This document shows positions 63,557-64,000 of a stretch of 64,000 nucleotides of DNA, in pieces; within the stretch, counting starts at the first letter, position 1; each line of letters opens with the position of its first letter. Origin of the DNA: Luteococcus sp048595755 (GTDB lineage: Bacteria; Actinomycetota; Actinomycetes; Propionibacteriales; Propionibacteriaceae); NCBI RefSeq assembly GCF_048595755.1, contig NZ_CP184360.1, positions 2,604,001 through 2,668,000 on the forward strand, written 5' to 3'. The notes below the pieces were generated by a model. That model ran no database searches. It saw only the letters and a list, made by a program, of their open reading frames with translations, and had not been told where the DNA came from. A program made the position numbers and the translations under genes.

Positions 63557-64000
63557 GTGAGCATGATGATGGATGCCCCCGGTGATGCCGAACGGCGGGT
63601 GGAATTGCGCAGGATGCGCATACTGGCCACTGGCCTGCTGGTACTGGCCGCGGTCCTCTATCTGCTGACCCTTCGTGACAGCCGAGTCGGCTGGATCGGC
63701 TGGGTCAACGCCGGCAGCGAGGCCGCCATGGTGGGCGCCCTCGCCGACTGGTTCGCCGTCACGGCGATCTTCCGCCATCCCTTGGGGCTGCCCATCCCCC
63801 ACACCGCGCTGGTGAAGCGACGCAAGAACGAACTCGGCCGCAGCCTCCAGCAGTTCGTCACCAACAACTTCCTCACCCGCGACATCATCCAGGAGCGAGT
63901 TCGCGACGCCGAGGTCTCACGACGAATCGCGGTGTGGCTGGAGTCCGGTACCAATCGTCGTCGCCTGCTGGCCCAGGTGGTGCGCGGGGCGCGGATCCTG
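63557..64000 (+). CDS. DUF445 domain protein (partial, runs off window)
   Basis: The first 148 codons from GTG 63557. A membrane segment (about 22-42) precedes the DUF445 start: Glu-Ala-Ala-Met-Val-Gly-Ala-Leu-Ala-Asp-Trp-Phe-Ala-Val-Thr-Ala-Ile-Phe-Arg-His-Pro-Leu-Gly. It also has Leu-Gly-Leu-Pro-Ile-Pro-His-Thr-Ala-Leu and Leu-Gly-Arg-Ser-Leu-Gln-Gln-Phe-Val. The family is a membrane protein of unknown function. CACACT lies exactly 6 nt before the GTG. Confidence 0.85.
   Translation, partial: MSMMMDAPGDAERRVELRRMRILATGLLVLAAVLYLLTLRDSRVGWIGWVNAGSEAAMVGALADWFAVTAIFRHPLGLPIPHTALVKRRKNELGRSLQQFVTNNFLTRDIIQERVRDAEVSRRIAVWLESGTNRRRLLAQVVRGARIL

Overview
The window is chromosomal DNA from a high-GC actinobacterium. 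The 16S rRNA gene, the RbpA gene, the polyprenol-phosphomannose synthase, the HTH-fused MurA, malate:quinone oxidoreductase and the metYXW genes together point to the family Propionibacteriaceae. The genus cannot be fixed by eye. Coding is dense, with many 4-bp stop/start overlaps. At least thirteen genes carry a TAnnnT-type -10 hexamer exactly 6 nt before the start codon, which predicts widespread leaderless transcription.

Layout. Positions 1-87 hold the start of a secreted protein. A tRNA-Pro(GGG) at 243-316 is the target of a degraded integrative element of about 9.8 kb (297-10095). The element is bounded by a 21-bp direct repeat of the tRNA 3' end and carries matching integrase arm-type sites at both ends. 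Its integrase is only an N-terminal stub, fused by deletion to the tail of a DUF3800-like gene, and its excisionase is truncated. Its cargo is a lipoprotein fragment, an acyltransferase with a TetR regulator, an SDR oxidoreductase, and a two-component system/ABC exporter/lipoprotein module whose histidine kinase carries two lesions.

From 10 to 20 kb there are small accessory genes (phospholipase A2, YccF, DHFR-like, SRPBCC, VOC, AraC, DinB and WYL proteins), a large lipoprotein and a succinate-semialdehyde-type dehydrogenase. From 19.3 to 24 kb lie a solitary trpB behind a complete trp attenuator (leader peptide with tandem Trp codons), fumarase and an acyl-CoA ligase. From 24 to 32 kb come two cell-wall peptidase-like proteins, a putative zinc-binding microprotein, an M1-like peptidase and the metY-metX-metW operon. 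From 32 to 42 kb lie a 5'-3' exonuclease divergent from an Lrp regulator, lnt and ppm as separate genes, fxsA, rbpA, a glycerophosphodiesterase, pyridoxal kinase, a 2H phosphoesterase and HTH-MurA. From 42 to 50 kb are alkaline phosphatase with a likely PHO box, lipoproteins, dihydrolipoyl dehydrogenase and a tightly overlapping operon: HhH-GPD DNA glycosylase, a NUDIX-diacylglycerol-kinase fusion and an APP1-type phosphatidate phosphatase. That operon is the most unusual intact system seen here.

A complete 16S-23S-5S rRNA operon occupies about 50.15-55.7 kb and has no spacer tRNA. After it come mqo, a GntR regulator, a decayed GlgX-like debranching enzyme, a PAS protein, a rhomboid-like protein without the catalytic serine motif, a GH13 trehalose-synthase-like enzyme, a small membrane protein, and the start of a DUF445 protein that runs off the window.
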